From positions 154,932,875 to 154,996,874 of the forward strand of contig CP136062.1 in NCBI GenBank assembly GCA_032622095.1: 64,000 nt of DNA, given 5' to 3'. The notes beneath the pieces are model-generated. The model was not told the DNA's origin. It ran no database searches and saw only the letters and a list, made by a program, of their open reading frames with translations. The stretch is from Siphonodentalium dalli. Taxonomy: Eukaryota > Mollusca > Scaphopoda > Gadilida > Siphonodentaliidae. This document shows, in pieces, positions 20,653 through 33,124 of this stretch (position 1 is its first letter; each line of letters starts with the position of its first letter). The translations under genes were made by a program, and so were the position numbers.

Positions 20653-20874
20653 CTGAACAATTAAGAGAAAAGCGTTCAATCGATTCAGCAAGTCCACATG
20701 GATATAGACGTAAATATGTATATCGAATATACAAGGAAAACAAGCTGATTTCGGAAATGTGAAATCTGGTCAAAACGGTCTACCGAACGCAAGTACACCA
20801 GCTATAGCTAAACGATATTATAGATACCTAGAGATTTTGTTTGCGCGAAAAATAAACTTCAAAGCAACTTTTGG

Positions 20875-21409
20875 GGTCCGTGAAGTTAGCACAACACTCA
20901 ACATTCGTGTGAAGTTGGCACAACATTCAACATTCGTTCAACATTCGGATTTTCTTGTACATAATATTTTCAACGCGAATGGATTAAGAGTGCCATATAT
21001 ATATGGCACCGCTATCATGATGTGCCCCCTCTCTCCCCGGAATATAAATTGCTCGAAGTATCCAATACTCTAATTTTGATAAGGGTGCTATAATGTTGGA
21101 ATGTTCTTTCTGTTCAACATTCGCCAGCGAAAACCACACATGTTAGGCGTGGGCCCTCTGGCGAATTAAAGTAACATCAGGGTACAATCTCTGAATATAT
21201 GGGCCCGATCCGATCATGCGTATATAATGTGCCCCTCTCTCTCCCTCCGGAATTGCAATTGCTCAAAAATGAGCGTCGAAGTATCCAATACTCATTTTGG
21301 TAGGAGTGCTACATATACGACCCACTTAATCCATTCACGTTCAAAAACTTATGTACAAGAAAATTAGAATGTTGAACGAAAGCTGAATGTTGTGCTAACT
21401 TCACGGACC
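20875..21409 (+). mobile_element. MITE with GGTCCGTGAAGTTAGCACAACA ends
   Basis: A 22-bp terminal inverted repeat at 20875-20896 faces its complement ending at 21409. Inside, a block with TGTGCCCCCTCTCTCCC... and AAGTATCCAATACTC is present twice in direct orientation. No transposase frame. Confidence 0.85.
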
Positions 21410-21466
21410 GCCAATGTTTTGCGTTTATTCTTCAGTGGTTGAAACTTATGTCCGTTTGTACACTTA

Positions 21467-22216
21467 TGGGGATACACACATGCATGTAATTTGTGTATGT
21501 AAAATACATGCATTTAACATGGCCATACCAATTGCGGACAACATTAGTCAGTTGCGATCGAGCGGTTCACTGTTAACATGCCAGACAAGTGAGTAGTGAT
21601 AAGCGAAGTCAAACAATCAAGACATTTAAGGCCAGTCCAAAACATGTCTTCTCTCACGGATGCGGAAATTAGTAAAGTCTGTGTGATATCTAGCATTTTA
21701 TTAATGCATGAACGCCAGAAGCGTCACGTCTGGCATATACAGCCTTGATATAGAACATTTTCGAGTATGATGCTAGCTTGGCATGGGGTTTTGAAAGGTT
21801 CAAATCGTTTTGTGACTTAGTTGAATATATCAGTCGAAATAATCTGAGAAAGAAGGTAGAATATAATATGATTCACTTAAATATATTAAATAGCCATCCA
21901 CCTGGTAGCTTTCGTGTATCGTACATGTATATAGCTCCTGCATCAGAGAAATCCTGATCCACCACTGCTATAAATATTAAGATAAAACGTCTACCATATG
22001 AATTATCTCACGAACAATTATTTTAATTGGCCTGGATACTCTTACCAAGATATGGGTTTCTTCACATTCTGACTAAATTGGAACTAGAACTCAGTGTGAT
22101 CAACACGTCGACAATGATCGGGTTATCAGTTGACACATATTACATTGTCTATATGATAAAAGTAAAATGCCAAATACACGACAATTACATAGATTACATA
22201 CATGTGTGTATCCACC
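21467..22216 (+). mobile_element. MITE-like element with GGTGGATACACACATG ends, copy 2
   Basis: Shares ends and inner blocks with 18961-19792, same orientation; the left end is slightly degraded (GGGGATACACACATGCATG). Confidence 0.75.
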
Positions 22217-22637
22217 GTTACACGAGAGGGCAAAAACATAAGTACGAATATGTATATTCAGTGCATTGACAGCAAATTTAGATTAAGAACTAATTAGCCA
22301 GATCATCGTAGGGCTGGAAACTTGCTCCACATTACCCATCGCCGCGCCACACAAAGTTTAAGCGCGGTTTCTATAGATATACTTTTGATATAGATGTATA
22401 CGGTATAGTAAAGTTTATTATCTGCACCAGGCATTTATACTTTGACAGTGCAAAAACAAAAACAGACATTGCAAATAGTACTGAGTAGTACGCTTGTTAT
22501 TTATATGATCTCAATGCATGTTTATATTACTTCTATCAAATTCATGTTCTGGATAACGTTTTTTATTTTGTAACATTTAGTTCTACGCATAATTCCGCTA
22601 ACATTATATCATGTTCTGTGGAAATTATTTAATGCTT

Positions 22638-23063
22638 CTGTGATATCTGGCATTTTATTAATGCACGAACAGCAGTAGTGACATAGCTGACATAATTATA
22701 CAGGCTTGACTTAACACGTTCGACCATAATGCGTGTTTGGCGTGGGGTCTCGAAAGCTTAAACTCGCTAGGTTGAATGTATCAATCGGAATAATCTGGGC
22801 AAGAAGGTACAATATATTATGTTTCACTTAAATAGATCAGAGTTAGCCACATCGCCTGCTAGCTACGAACAATTATGTTAGGTTAACTGGCGACTCAGTC
22901 CAAGATACAGGTTTCTCTACATTCCAACTTAATTGGAACTAGAACTCAGTGCGATCAGCAATGACTGGGTTGTCAGTTGATACATATTGCATTGTCTGTA
23001 TGATTCATTAAAGCTCCAAAATATACAATAATTAAAGAGATTACAGGCATATGTGTATCCACC
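22638..23063 (+). mobile_element. MITE-like element, copy 3, left end missing
   Basis: Starts within the shared TGTGATATCTGGCATTTTAT block and runs to the TGTGTATCCACC right end. Confidence 0.7.
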
Positions 23064-23590
23064 CTAAGCAATCAATCGGCCATTATGTTGCGCATCGAAG
23101 TCGAAATTGTAATTTCTGCAAATAGCAAAGTTTCCAGTTAAGCAACATTCAGAAGGTCGAAAATCAATTGGTTAATTTCCTTCAAAATTGTAGTCCAATC
23201 GCCATGTTATAAATTCGTTCAAAATATCGATGGGATCAAACGAATAGCGTGTATATGGATATACATCATGTGAGGGGGTCTTAATTTTCTCGAGGCATTT
23301 TGTTTACATTGTACCCAACCGATTGGTGGCTTGCTAGTTCAAACATCAGTCTAATAGTGTTGGCACATAAATCTACCTCTATATCAGTGTTTTGTCAATA
23401 TAGATAAATCATAAACAGGAATTTCAAGAGCAGTGTTGCAATAAAATCGTACTGGGGATATTTATACAACCTATTCTGCATTCACTTGCTGTAGTGGTAA
23501 TATAACGACAGTTCGACCAGGCAATGGAACTCTTGTTTAAAGCAGACACTGTTTTTTTCAGAATAAGAATTTACTATTGTTTAGATTATC
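23064..23590. other. non-coding stretch
   Basis: Nothing recognised before the LINE flank. Confidence 0.35.
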
Positions 23591-23712
23591 CAATAATGTG
23601 GGACATATTTGCTAGCTCTTGTTCTAATCGTGGCTATGATGAACTGGGCTTAAATGTCTTGGTTACACCAGGGCAAATATATCTATTTAATTTTACATTT
23701 ATCAAACCTTCT
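23591..23712 (+). repeat. left half of a duplicated host segment split by a LINE
   Basis: TGGGACATATTTGCTAGC through TCAAACCTTCTATCC is about 85% alike to 27251-27371. In that copy it continues directly into sequence that here lies beyond the LINE, at about 26420-26545. Confidence 0.8.
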
Positions 23713-26418
23713 ATCCGAATGACAATGAAGGTGACGATGATGATGGTGATTGAAGTGATGATAATGGTGATTGAGAAGGTGATGATGATGATTATGATGA
23801 TGATGATGATGACGACAATGGCACTGACGACGACGACGACGACGATGATGATTTGGACGATTCAAATGATAACGGAAGGTTGAAATTGCTAGCCATAAAT
23901 GTTTGTGGCCTACGTATGAGACTGAATTATACGGAATTTAATGGTCTCCTCGAAAAATATGATATAATTTGTCTATCTGAAACAAAAACCTTGGATGGCA
24001 CGACACCGGAAATTCCTGGATTTAAGGTTTTTCCAACAAAGGCCGAACTATTAATTCAGGAAGTGCATCAGGGGGTCTAGTTATAGCAGTGAAACACATA
24101 AAAGAAAATAGTTGCACACTGGACGAAGACACCAATCTAGCTGACTTTGTTTCGGAAGGATATACCATATCAGATATGCAGCGATATTCTATGGACAAAA
24201 GTATGAATCAAAATGGGTATAGTTTTATCAAATTATGTAAAGCTAATAACTTATACATATTAAATGGAAGATTTGGGAGGGACAGGGGAATAGGCAAATT
24301 AACTTGCAGGAATGCTAGCATGGTAGACTACTTTATTGGGACAAGTAATATTTTCGGAATGATAAAATATCTAAATGTCGTTGAATTTTCTTCGTTATAT
24401 TCGGATGTCCATAGTGCAATATATTTAGTTTTGAATAATACCGGAATTACTAATACCACTCTAAAAGCTACAGGTTGTAGCGAAAATAATGACAAACTAC
24501 CACCGAAAATCAGATATTTAGATAAGAACAAATCGGAACTATACCTCAAAACTTTCAGTGATGCTTTTATGGAACAGGGAAATGAAATTATTGGGCAACT
24601 AAACAGTGGTGAGCACGAAACTGCTATTAACCAAGCTTGTGGGGGAAATAAATACACTTTTCGTGGACACGGCAGAAACAGTTTTAGGGAGACGAAGGGA
24701 AAGCGTACACATATATGCAGGGTGCTCTAATATTAATAAGCCTTGGTTTGATGCGAAATGCGAACAACGGAAATTATTTTACAAAACGAGAAGTATATAC
24801 AGAAGAAACAAATCTATTAAAAATAAACTGAAAATGCGCAATGCGGGGAAAGTATATCGAAAAACCATGAATAGTAAGATAAATACAATGAATGATATTT
24901 GCTGTAGAGAATTAAGGTCGATATCTTCTTCAAAAGAATTTTAGAAAACACTTAAGAGGTACACAGATGGTATAGCAAATGATGATAGTACCAAGGTCCC
25001 AATGGAAAATTTTGTTGAGCATTTTAAAATGATGAACGAGGAGTCAGAAGATGAACATGGAACCTATGATTAGTTCCCTATTTGGAGATTGCGAGCCATA
25101 AATAGAATTAGATGCCCCTATTGATGACTACGAAATATTCAAGGCAATAGGTAATTTGAAAAATAACAAAGCCCCAGGGGAAGATGAAATCACTAATGAG
25201 TTAATAAAAGAAACAAAATTTATAATGGTACCGATATATAGAAAATTATTTAACGTAATATTGGACACTGGAATTTTCCAAGAAAGTTGGACAACTGGTA
25301 TAATAAAGCCGCTATATAAAAATAAAGGCGACCGACGGAAACCAGATTCGTATCGTGGTATAACATTATTGAGTTCTCTGAGTAAAATTTTCACCGCGTT
25401 AGTTAACTCGCGACTGCGATCTTTTACCGACATATTGAATACGATAACAGAATGTCAGAGTGGATTCAGAGAGCAGCACTCAACAGCCGACAATATATTT
25501 ATATTGTATGCTTTGATTGAACTTTTTCTTAAAAAGAAAAAGAGACTTTTTTGTGCGTTCATTGATTTGAGAAAAGCATTTGATACGGTTTGGAGGGATG
25601 GTTTGATGATAAAAATTTTGAGGAGTAACAATGGTGGGAAAATATTTAGAGTTGTTCAAGGGATGTATAAGGGAATGAAGTGGTGTATTAAAGCCGGGAA
25701 TTACAAATCGGATTATTTTTCTTGCAGTATCGGTGTACGACAGGACGGAAGTCTTTCTCCTTTTCTATTCACCATATTCTTAAATGACCTTGAAGAATTT
25801 TTGAATGATTGCTGTATAGAGGGCTTACCACACGTATGAGGGATGTTTGAGGATAAGTTCGATGATTATTTAAAAATACTGTGCATGTTGTATGCCGATC
25901 ACATGGTGTTATAGCCGAGTCACGACAGGGGATGCAGAGAGCACTAGATGCATACAATGATCATACGGAATCTTGGAAGTTGGGCATACATGTGGACAAA
26001 AGTTAAATTTTGATATTTGGCAGTAGAAAGCAGAACGAGACTTTTAAGTTTACTATGAATGATACAGGTATTGATATTGTCGACTCTTTCTGCTATTTGG
26101 AAATCTATTTTTATTCGAACGGACGCTTCTGTAGGTAGATTGAACGTATAAAAACTGCTGGTGACAAATCTGTTTATGGGCTATTACATAAGACGGCGAA
26201 GATCAACATGTCACCCGATTTGACATACAAACTTTTTGACAGCATGATAGAACCAATACTGCTTTATGGAAGCGAAGTGTGGGGATTTGAGAATACCGCA
26301 TCTCTCGAGACTGTGCACTTGCAATTCATTAAATACACTGTAAATATGTTATATTGACTATATTTTGTGCATAATAGTACAATTGAGTTATCAATAAAGC
26401 ATACAAAAAAGACAGTTT
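23713..26418 (+). mobile_element. decayed non-LTR retrotransposon (LINE), Jockey/CR1/L2-like group
   Basis: In order: a GAT/GAC-rich acidic tract (23725-23870); the start of an AP-type endonuclease (LAINVCGL at about 23886, then IICLSETKT); a gap and frame change; the end of the endonuclease (about 24100-24440, ending near SDVHSAIYLVL); a linker; and reverse transcriptase (25156-25915) with NNKAPGEDEITNELIK, SYRGITLLSSLSKIF, CAFIDLRKAFDTV and SPFLFTIFLNDL. The YADD catalytic box is YADH, at 25890-25901, with a stop just after. C-terminal sequence continues to about 26357 in shifted frames. At least five frame breaks mean it is dead. An intact flank copy at 27251 fixes the ends. Confidence 0.85.
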
Positions 26419-26548
26419 TTCATCTCATCTGAAAGTTGTGGGACATTATTTGCCCTCTCTCGGCAATTTAAATTTAAATGTTTAATTACAATGAGTCAAT
26501 ACTTATTTGTATCCTGTCGTCCAAATTCAGTACCAAACATACCAGTTG
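26419..26548 (+). repeat. right half of the segment split by the LINE
   Basis: CATCTGAAAGTTGTGGGACAT through AAATTCAGTACCAA matches 27398-27503. Confidence 0.8.
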
Positions 26549-26608
26549 TGACCGGCGGATACTACGTCACGGAGTTGAACATACGTTTCTGAAATTAAAT
26601 CCACTTAC

Positions 26609-26734
26609 ATGTTGACAATTTTGTTACCATGGATCTTCATACTATATGACGACTCCAGTTGAAGTTGCCGCCCAATTTGGCGTTCGGCGCCATATACTTT
26701 CCCTGAGGCGGTTTTTATGCCAAGAATTGTGTAT
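26609..26734 (-). CDS. exon 6 of the unrecognised minus-strand gene
   Basis: Minus-strand acceptor ATTACAG and donor GTAAGT. The frame is entered with one base completing an Arg codon: YTILGIKTASGKVYGAERQI, then GRQLQLESSYSMKIHGNKIV. 126 bases, leaving phase 2. No domain recognised; mixed beta-like pattern. Confidence 0.8.
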
Positions 26735-27083
26735 CTGTAATTGAGAGGTAAAAAATATTTAGACATATACTGAATTATTTAAAGTTCAGTCAATATTTAC
26801 GTTAGTTGGTAGATTTATTGAAAGCAAAATATTTCTATTGAACATTTATCTATCGTTTGAATCTAAATGGTCAATATTTTCAAAACAGTTATGAACATAT
26901 ATATAGCATTGTATGTTATTATGTGTTGACATTTTTGAAGAGGTTTGGAAACGGATTGAAGAATATATTGAAGACATATGGACGCGAAAATTTTCACTAA
27001 ACATAACATGCACACTTTGTTGTTACTTGAAATAGTTTACATCAATAATAATTGTTTTATTTGAAATATAGTATATAAATTAC

Positions 27084-27136
27084 CTGGGACATTTAGCGGT
27101 TATCGTCTCGATAACGTCTGTCATCTTTTCGTCCAG
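27084..27136 (-). CDS. exon 5 of the unrecognised minus-strand gene
   Basis: A 53-base exon between TTTCCTCAG and GTAATT, reading LDEKMTDVIETITAKCP and leaving two bases for the next exon. It looks like an amphipathic helix. Confidence 0.78.
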
Positions 27137-27250
27137 CTGAGGAAACAATAATGTAACAGTAAGGTGCGATAATAAGTTGACCTGATATGTTTTACAGATG
27201 ATTCGTCGTAGAAAATCATGCCTCGACCGGCATGTATAGTCACACTAATG

Positions 27251-27505
27251 TGGGACATATTAGCTAGTTCCTGCTCCAATCGTGGCCACAGTGAACTTGG
27301 CTTAAATGTCTTAGTTACACCAGCGCAGATTTATCTATTTCAATTGTGAATTTATCAAAGCTTCTATCCAAAGGGTGTCTGGAAGAATGTTTCTCATTTC
27401 ATCTGAAAGTTGTGGGACATCGTTTGCCCTCTCGGCGATTTAAATGTTTAATTATAATGAGTTAATACTTATTTGTATCCAGTGATCCAAATTTAGTACC
27501 AACAG
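27251..27505 (+). repeat. uninterrupted copy of the segment that the LINE at 23713 split
   Basis: Left and right halves, found at 23591-23712 and 26419-26548 around the LINE, are contiguous here, with about 25 bases between them. It therefore acts as an empty-site paralogue. Confidence 0.8.
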
Positions 27506-28158
27506 TACTACTTAAAGGCGGACTAATAAATTGCATTAGCTATAAAGAACGTTTATTATCAGCTCAGAAATATGTGGGGCAATTGGTACGCATATAGTTA
27601 CCACGACTTAGAGGGGCACTGATAATTAGTAATACGATTTTTTTTATCAAATGATAAAACTTTACCAGGAAAGTTTTATGCAAAGGAATTAATTGTTTAC
27701 CTCGAGGGACTAATAACTATTTTAATTTACTTAAAGGGGCACTAATATCTTTAATAATCATTCACACGCACTTCCTGCATGTCACCCATATCATTTTTGA
27801 ATGGCAGCAGCCAATGATGTATATAGTTCACATTATTCAGAAATGGCGGATTAGGATTGGTGTGATAACTCTGTTCTAAATTGTGCAATGATGTACTAAA
27901 TTTAGGCGTGTACTATAATTGAATAGTATCATGCGATATTTACCACACTACTGTGCCAAATGAGCATGCAGAATGCGTCGAACAGAGGTAACAGTGTAAA
28001 AGACATGCATATTAACTATACACCAAGTTACTAATGGGGTGTCCATATGAAATAAAAACATTGCTCGGAATATTTCTTTTACATGAACGACGTCAACTTG
28101 CGAAGTTGAAACATTGGTATGCTATAATAATTTATTTCTAAAAATGTTAAATCCTCAC
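27506..28158 (-). other. intron sequence
   Basis: Repeated AAGGGGCACTAATA... pieces at 27611-27750; otherwise nothing recognised. Confidence 0.4.
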
Positions 28159-28237
28159 CGTCACTTTGGTCTCTAGAATCTGCGGATCAATCGGGCTATA
28201 CTTTGTAAAACCTTTTTCCAAATTGGTGAGTAAGACT
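28159..28237 (-). CDS. exon 4 of the unrecognised minus-strand gene
   Basis: Acceptor ACATTACAG and donor GTGAGG. One base completes a Gln codon from exon 3, then VLLTNLEKGFTKYSPIDPQI and LETKVT, ending in phase 0. Joins exon 5 in frame. Confidence 0.8.
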
Positions 28238-29044
28238 CTGTAATGTTCAGGAATTCAAATGGTTATTTGATAATGAGCAGACATTATAAGTCAAATAAAA
28301 TGTATTGGTACATCGCTAAAGGCGATACAGTTAGGGTGGATACACATATACCAGGCAATACGCACACGCTTGACTACCAAAAGATAACATATCGGGGTTC
28401 ACGATATGATGGCTATTGGCATACACTCGCGACCACGGGAGGCACGTGATGTTCGATTGATTATCAGAATGTAGGGTATCATATAATACCATATCCCATA
28501 ATATGTCAAGTATAGCGAATTATCGAAATATGAAATAAAACGAAAAAGCGAAATAGGAAAATACATCGAAAATCGAAATAGGAAAATACAGCGAAATAGC
28601 GAAATAGAACGAAAAATCAATTGTTTTAAAGAGCGTAGTATATACCGGAAGCCAGTTCAAAGTTCAAAAGTTCAAGTTCAAGTTCAAAGTTCATAAGCTT
28701 TATTTATAAAGTCAGGCATTTTAAATTACAAACATGAGCATTAAGCTCTTAACTGACTTGTAAAACAATGAATATGTACATAAACAGTAACGTGAATAAA
28801 ACACAACCTATCTGAAAAATAAATTACATGTATATTAGCTAAAACTTTGTAAAAGACGAGTAAAATTTCTAAGGACAGGTAGCCCTGACTGGATCAAAAG
28901 CGTAAGACACAAATTTGTATATTCATATACGGCACAGTAATGTGCACAACGAGTCCATATTTCATTCCTGGATAACACGTTTTGTTCCATTCAGAGATAC
29001 CTGACCAGCGAGTGCGGATTACAATACAAAACATATGCATATAA

Positions 29045-29977
29045 TTAGGATATCCTACAGGCACTGCATTTACATTTAAAACCATTCCAGGTTTGTAACA
29101 TACATTCAAAGTCTTTCATCGTCTCTGTGGTTCTGCATGACTCTGGAAGAGAATTCCACACTTTAGGTGCCATGAATCTCAACGAGCTTAAACCGAAAGT
29201 AGTAGTATCAGGTGATGGCAGTTCCAGAGTCTCAGAATTTCTAAAAGAGTATGAACTATGTTTACGTTTCACCAGGCAGTCCAAATAGGAAGGAGTGCTA
29301 ATGTCCTTCTTTAGTATTTTGAATACTGTGAGTGCCATAAGTCTGATTCTTTGGAGATGTAGATGCTCACAGTTTGCAATCTTTAGGAGAAAGTCATAAT
29401 CAGATGTGTAGTCATTATAGATAAAACGAAAGGTTCTCTCCTGAATTTTCTCCAGCCTGTCCGTAGAGGACACACTGCAGAAATGCCAGGTAAGAGGGCA
29501 GTAATTAAAATTTGAGAGGATGAAATATTTGAAGATACATTTTTTGCCTGAGAGGGTCAGCATATGTCTAAGTCTCTTTAAGACATTTAGCTGCCTTGAT
29601 GCCTTTGAACATAGCGAATCAATGTGAGTGTTAAACGTCAATTTACTGTCCAGAGTTATACCGAGTAATTTCACTTCCTCGATACATGGGTTAAGATGTG
29701 AAGCATTTATGCCAGTTATAGATTTACTTTTGGGACCCAATGATATTGCTTGGAACTTCTTTGGATTTGCCTTCATGCCATTTAGTGCGAACCACTCAAT
29801 GAGATGAAGGCTATCAGATTCCAGAGTGCTCCGAACTACATCAGGGTCCTTGTGAGAGAAAAAAATTGTGTTATCGTCTGCATAATTATAAAGGGAGCAG
29901 TCCTTCACAAAGCCGAAAATGTCATTCAGAAAGATGTTAAACATGGTTGGGCCCAGTATGGATCCCATGTGGTACAC
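29045..29977 (-). pseudogene. LINE reverse transcriptase, second half, with YADD box
   Basis: 310 codons open from the FNIFLNDIF motif through YADD, a thumb region and an RT-C-terminal segment (RTFRFIYNDYTSDYDFLLKI, then FMAPKVWNSLPESCR). The upstream half is in another frame, so the protein cannot be made whole. Confidence 0.85.
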
Positions 29978-30533
29978 CCTTTGTGATGCACCTCCAGGAA
30001 CTCACACTGGAGCCAAGTTTAACGCATTGTCTGCGACCAGAAATATAGCTCCCCATATAAGACACCGACTTTTCACAAAGATTATATGCACCTAGTTTCT
30101 CTAACATAAGATCATGAGGTAGGCAATCAAAAGCCTTTGAAAGGTCCATCATTACAGCGGCAACACTTTCATGCTTGTCAAGTGCCCTGCGCCAGTCTTC
30201 AATGGCACTTAACATTACGTCACTGCATCCATGATGCTTCCTAAAAGCTGAGAGAGCGGGGTTAAAAATAGATTCAAAATGCATTTTTAGCTGTGAATTT
30301 ATCGCTTTCCCAAATAATTTTGATATAGTAGGTAAAATACTAACAGGCCTGTAGTTTTCCTTACTCAAAATATCATTTTTCTTGTGTATAGGTGTCACTT
30401 GAGCAACCTTAAGGCTATCCGGGAAAGCAACGACAGACAGATAGTGGTTAAAAAGATTACTCAAAGGCACGTGGATTGCTGAGTTACATATTTTCAGCAT
30501 TTTTGCTGAGATACCATCAATGCCAGTAGCCAT
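29937..30533 (-). pseudogene. LINE reverse transcriptase, first half
   Basis: Contains the GIDGIS, NYRPVSIL, FRKHHGCSD and MDLSKAFDCLPH blocks of the palm and fingers. It overlaps the 29045-29977 frame, which marks a frameshift; a stop separates it from the pre-RT region. Confidence 0.85.
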
Positions 30534-31110
30534 TTTTGAGTTTAGCTTACATATCTCTTTGGAGAAGAACTATTCAGAGATTGGTTTCAGGCTAAAAGTG
30601 TCCGGCGAAATACAGTTCTCTTTGAGTTTGACGATGCTTGGATGTTTCTTATTTACAGGATGGTTCATGGGTATATTTGATGCAACGTCAATAAAAAATG
30701 AGTTGAAAATTTCACAGACCGATTGTTGGTCAGTAATTAACTCACCATTTTCCAGTAATAATGTACTTGTTTTGGCTTTAAAGGCCTTATTTGTCAAAAA
30801 TGGTTTGACAGTTGGCCAGAAATCAGCAGATTTTGGGCCATCTGAACATTTGTCATTAAAATACGACCGGATGCTTTCCTTCTTGATACGTTTGATCAGA
30901 TTTCTTTGTTTACGGTAAAGTTCCCAATTTTTATGTGATCTGTATTTAAAATAGCGTTTCTGTAAGAATCTTTTCTTATAGATAGCTTATCTCAAAACCT
31001 TATTCATAAACGGGGCCGGGTTTTTATGTGGCCGCCTTGTTTTAACAGGGATGTGCTCATCAATGACATCAAAAAGAAGCCTTTCATGCATCCAGTATAT
31101 GCCGTTTCGC

Positions 31111-32039
31111 TTCACCGGTTATGGATGTCCACACTGATGTGAACCAGGTTTCGTCAAATTGAACCGATAGACGTGAAAACAAGTGAAAACAGCAAAGTGC
31201 AATTCCTGCTCCATTTCAGCCTGGGAGCGAGATTTGTAATGATGGAAGGCTTACCGCGAAAAACGCTGACTATTTTCAAGTTTAATTTCAAATGAATATG
31301 TGTATATGTTACAGTAAATCAGTGAAATTAGATATTACGCGAAATCCTCGAATCGTTTAGTAGATTCGTGAAATCCCTGATCTGAGTAGGGATTTAATGA
31401 TATTACTGAAGAAAAACCAAGTTGAAATTTAAATTTTTTGTTATTGCAAACAAGTTATGGAATACATAGAAATTATAGTCATATTACAAACACAACATTT
31501 ATACAATAAGATGTTTGATGCTAAGATAAATCATTACCAATGTTCCCCTTTTTTATTTTTCAGACATTATCAATTTATTAAATGGAAATATACCAGTAAC
31601 AAATTTAGTTTACAGAAAGAAATATGCAAAATGTTTCCACTGTTTCAATTGACTTGATGTGTTCAAACTACAGTTATAAAAAGGTTTTTCTCAACGGCCG
31701 GGTTGAACTTTTTTGTCGACAAAAACAGAGGCATGAATGATTTCCACATAGGTCAATGCAAAGTCATCTACTTGGTTTTACGTGTTAGGCTATTGCGACA
31801 TCATGAATTGCATTTCAATGACAGTCACTTGCAGTAATTATGAGTAATCACGGACCCTGTTTAGTGGTTTCATGTAATACCTAGGGATTTCGCGTAATTA
31901 CTAATTTTAATGATTTACTGTAACATGTATATCTGACTTGAATAAACTTTTGCTATATAGAGAGAACATTCGCCATCATATTTCATTAACAGATAGAGGG
32001 ATATTTAACCATATGAGGTCGGAAGCTGAGGTGATGCAC
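31111..32039 (-). other. intron sequence
   Basis: No exon or known element seen. Confidence 0.35.
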
Positions 32040-33055
32040 CATTAAATGCGAATGCCTGTGTGTGTGTGAGGGTGTGTGTGTGTGTGAGAGAGGGAGGGTG
32101 TGTGTGTGGGGGGGGGGGGGGTGTGAGGGTGTGTGTGTGTGTATGAGGGAGTGTGATTGTGTGGGTGTGTGTGAGGGTGTGTGTGTTCCCTATAAACTGT
32201 GGTTTCTCGACCGATCGCCCCGAAATTTGGTATCTGGGCATAACTTGACCCGGGAAGGACATGGGCTGGCTAATGTTTGCACCAGACGTGGTCCAGTCGG
32301 TATACTGTTGGGTGCATTACACCGTCACATGCTTCCAGCGCTGACGAAGCTGGTTCGAATCCCGTCATGTGGAGGGTGACCGGAACCGTGTATCTGGGCA
32401 AGTTTGTCAGTTGCTTTCCATGGGTCGGTGGTTTTTACACGCAGTGGAACGATTTCCAGGTAAAATTTAAGCCTTTGCGTGGTCTTTCCTCCACCCGTAA
32501 AATTGACAACGTCGTGTGTGGTCTAGCGGTTAGAATGACGATAAACCATAACAAACAAACAAACATAGTTAAATGTCAGTACAGAGGGCAATTACGCCAC
32601 TTTCGCGCATAAGTGAATTCGTTCATCAACAGATTAGCGTACATAATTAATTGCTCTTGCACTATTTCGTCTATTTACTAATGCCGCCGAAAAAAATTAA
32701 ACTTGGCTCGGATTTCACAAAAAGCGAGGCGGAATGGGGCGACCAGACAGCGGGAAACCCCAGAGCAGCAAGGTAATAGTGTTTTTGATATTCTTGTCAA
32801 CTTTTATTCGAATTATCGTTACTCAACTGAATAACGTGTGTTTTAATGACACCACAGGAGTTCACCTTCTGTCAAATGAATTTTAAAATAAACACGAGGG
32901 GTGGATAAGTACGAGGGAGGTTATGCACACCCTCTTATGATGTACCTTTATAAAGACTAATGCCCAAAATAATGTTTGTGTTACATGGAATAGGCTATCT
33001 TTAGCCTTTTATCTCTATGTTTCCCGAGCATCGCCGGGTCCATCCTCTAGTTCTC
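32040..33055 (+). mobile_element. probable Helitron with SINE inserted
   Basis: A (TGTGTGAGGG)n tract (32055-32188) and TCTCGACCGATCG...GAAATTTGG match the 5' part of Helitrons further right. The 3' end is a CCCGAGCATCGCCGGG hairpin, then TCCATCCTCTAG at 33055. The 5' boundary is unclear. A SINE at about 32270-32570 sits inside. Confidence 0.55.
32270..32570 (+). repeat. tRNA-derived SINE
   Basis: A box TGGTCCAGTCGG at 32289-32300 and B box GGTTCGAATCC at 32352-32362 form a polymerase III promoter. A body and an (AAAC)n-type tail at 32551-32566 follow. A second A-box-like GGTCTAGCGGTTAG lies near the tail. Confidence 0.8.
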
Positions 33056-33124
33056 TTATATACGAGTGCTCACATAGACTGCTCAGAAAGTCATTGTAAA
33101 TATTGTTGTATAGGACCTTACATC

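Larger units (their letters stand above)
28655..31110 (-). mobile_element. 5'-truncated LINE (CR1/Jockey-like) with microsatellite tail
   Basis: On the minus strand: pre-RT linker (about 31090-30570), then reverse transcriptase with GIDGISAKMLKICNSA, NYRPVSILPTISKLF, VMMDLSKAFDCLPHDLMLE, FNIFLNDIF and an intact YADD near 29880, then a C-terminal segment ending in an ORF stop at 29045. The 3' end is a TTGAACT-type microsatellite (28655-28700), a common tail for CR1/L2-like LINEs. The endonuclease part is missing. Breaks include a stop at about 30570, one near 30990 and a frameshift at 29940-29980. Confidence 0.88.

Noticed and set aside
23683-23865. Minus-strand His-rich frame
   Set aside because: Complement of the GAT/GAC acidic tract of the LINE.
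32005-32262. His/Thr-rich minus frame and Cys/Val-rich plus frame
   Set aside because: Both come from the TGTGTG-rich tract of a Helitron.
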